Source: an uncultured Prevotellaceae bacterium (GTDB lineage: Bacteria > Bacteroidota > Bacteroidia > Bacteroidales > Bacteroidaceae). From it: 52,502 nucleotides of DNA. The notes under the pieces were generated by a model. It saw only the letters and a program-made list of their open reading frames with translations. It was not told the DNA's origin and did not search any database. Location of the stretch: contig CAMIYC010000023.1 of NCBI GenBank assembly GCA_946402905.1, forward strand, positions 1 to 52,502. The letters run 5' to 3'. Each line of letters begins with the position of its first letter. The first letter of the stretch is position 1. Positions 51,522-52,502 of this stretch are shown in pieces. The translations under genes and the position numbers were made by a program.

Positions 51522-51699
51522 GAGGTCTATGAAGCGCTCATAAAGAAGTGGAACGCCCAGATTCTGCGCTACAAGGACATGCGAAACGTAAGTCGACGAA
51601 GGACTCGCCGGACGAGGACAAGTCCAACCTGAAGTCAGAACCAGACGGCGGTGATACTCTTGAGCCAACGCCCATGGAGCCAGAGGGTGACGAGAATTA
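51522..51699 (+). pseudogene. DUF6261 C-terminal fragment with frameshift
   Basis: The frame EVYEALIKKWNAQILRYKDM shifts by one base near 51581 to KRKSTKDSPDEDKSNLKSEP and an acidic tail ending at TAA 51697. The helix plus KRK-rich turn and disordered tail resemble the end of DUF6261 proteins of Bacteroidetes. Everything upstream is missing. Confidence 0.45.
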
Positions 51700-52502
51700 A
51701 CCGTCGGCTGTCTATTTCTCCAATCTGTCCAGACTTTCCCAAGCTAGGAACCCGGACGGTTTTTCGTTCGGCTGCATCACCCGTCCACCTTATTTATTTA
51801 AAGCAGTCTAAGTGGTCTCATGCTGCCCGACTATCCTTTAGAGGGTCGTCGAAACTTCACCGTTCTCAAAACTTACGCCTCGCCCGAAGCTCGTTATCAG
51901 CATAGTCGCTGGTGGTTGACGTTCTCTCTGCCCATTGGCTACTATTATTATCATGTGGCCGACCGACTGGTCGGCACCAACTCACGGTCAAGACCGAGCT
52001 ATCTGCTTATCTCAATTACAGCCTCCAGCCAGTCGCGCCAAGTAGTTACACGCAAACCGTCGTTATGTCTGACTTCCGAAACCTCACTTTTAAGACACTA
52101 TCCGCAGAAAGCATGTAGCAACGGACGGAGCTGCGAGAGCCATCCGAGCTCGCTCGAAGATGGCCGAGTCGTGACGGACAAAGGCAAAGCCAATGTTCGG
52201 CTTTCGTCAGACTGCGTTATCGAAACCCATCACCTCGCTCTTTGCCAATCTTTCTTTCAAATACCAACAGGACAATCAGCTCCTGATGCAAAACCAGCTG
52301 TTCATGGGCGACCGCATTCTTATTGCTTTTGTTACCTGTGGAAACAACATTTCCGTCACTCAACTCAATGGTGGCATCAGCAAAGGTCTTTGGTCTGCCA
52401 AAATCACCGTAGGCATTGATGCGTCTTTTGGACACTCTAATGCCAGAATGATGCGTCAGAACGTGGAACAGCCTTACACCTCCACCTTCATCACCCTTGC
52501 GC
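51700..52502 (+). pseudogene. Outer-membrane beta-barrel protein, frameshifted, runs off the window
   Basis: Successive frames together read as one beta-barrel: EGRRNFTVLKTYASPEARYQ with WWLTFSLPIGYYYYHVADR (51820-51965), then KTELSAYLNYSLQPVAPSSY and TQTVVMSDFRNLTFKTL (about 51990-52115), then PITSLFANLSFKYQQDNQLL, NISVTQLNGGISKGLWSAKI and TVGIDASFGHSNARMM to the right edge. Alternating aromatic strands are typical of OMP_b-brl_3/TonB-dependent-receptor-like barrels. At least two frameshifts plus stops make it non-functional as a single chain. Confidence 0.65.

Noticed and set aside
51820..52419. 199-codon plus-strand ORF as an intact gene
   Set aside because: Only its first third resembles the barrel; the rest is out-of-frame, while neighbouring frames carry the continuation.

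Overview
The window looks like a chromosomal segment from a gut- or rumen-type Bacteroidales, most likely Prevotellaceae (Prevotella, Segatella or Xylanibacter). The grounds are the Bacteroidetes promoter signature (TTTG about 19 nt before TAnnTTTG) in front of many genes, BspA-type leucine-rich surface proteins, a bacterial serine palmitoyltransferase, a reverse rubrerythrin typical of anaerobes, pectin-degrading secreted enzymes, and several families common in this phylum (DUF4468, DUF721, DUF6261, DUF6291-like). The species call is inference from gene content, since no database could be searched.

Layout. 1-4.45 kb is accessory DNA: a TonB-C-domain protein, a KilA-N gene truncated at both ends, 76-bp tandem repeats, palindromes, an AAA_14/DUF4143-type ATPase and a phage- or plasmid-type replication protein preceded by iteron-like decamers. 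4.45-13.2 kb is a secreted and surface block: a C_GCAxxG_C_C protein, a tandem-SH3 protein, a thioredoxin-alpha/beta-hydrolase fusion, a 1,504-residue PL11-type rhamnogalacturonan lyase with autotransporter-like repeats, and on the other strand a BspA-like LRR protein. 13.2-44.5 kb is mostly core: ribH and a TPR anchor; recF-DUF721-ridA-queC; a GT39-like membrane protein, an AraC-like regulator, dipeptidyl peptidase III and an AlkD-like protein; fur-purA-hisS-rhamnogalacturonan acetylesterase; reverse rubrerythrin; pgk; a DUF4468 protein facing a YiiX/beta-helix operon; a YkvA-like protein; gdhA; a five-gene DUF362-lon-tgt-lptG-rhlE run; trmN6-like methyltransferase; a DAGK-type lipid kinase divergent from serine palmitoyltransferase; and tRNA-Pro(TGG).

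From the tRNA to the right edge (44.6-52.5 kb) the DNA is AT-richer and dominated by broken genes: a relaxase-like fragment joined to a BspA fragment, a HicB-like HTH fragment, a frameshifted histidine kinase beside a response regulator whose phospho-acceptor Asp is Asn, a DUF6261 tail and an outer-membrane beta-barrel pseudogene. Within it sits one intact two-gene cassette (46263-48093): an ABC/OLD-like ATPase overlapping a small protein with a PD-(D/E)XK-like motif. This is the best candidate for an undescribed, possibly defensive, system.

The most unexpected non-coding signal is a promoter-bearing module of about 100 bp in three copies: near-identical inverted copies before recF and fur, about 5 kb apart, and a diverged copy before the AAA_14 ATPase. 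Each carries a complete TTTG-N19-TAACTTTG promoter plus a facing inverted -7 motif.
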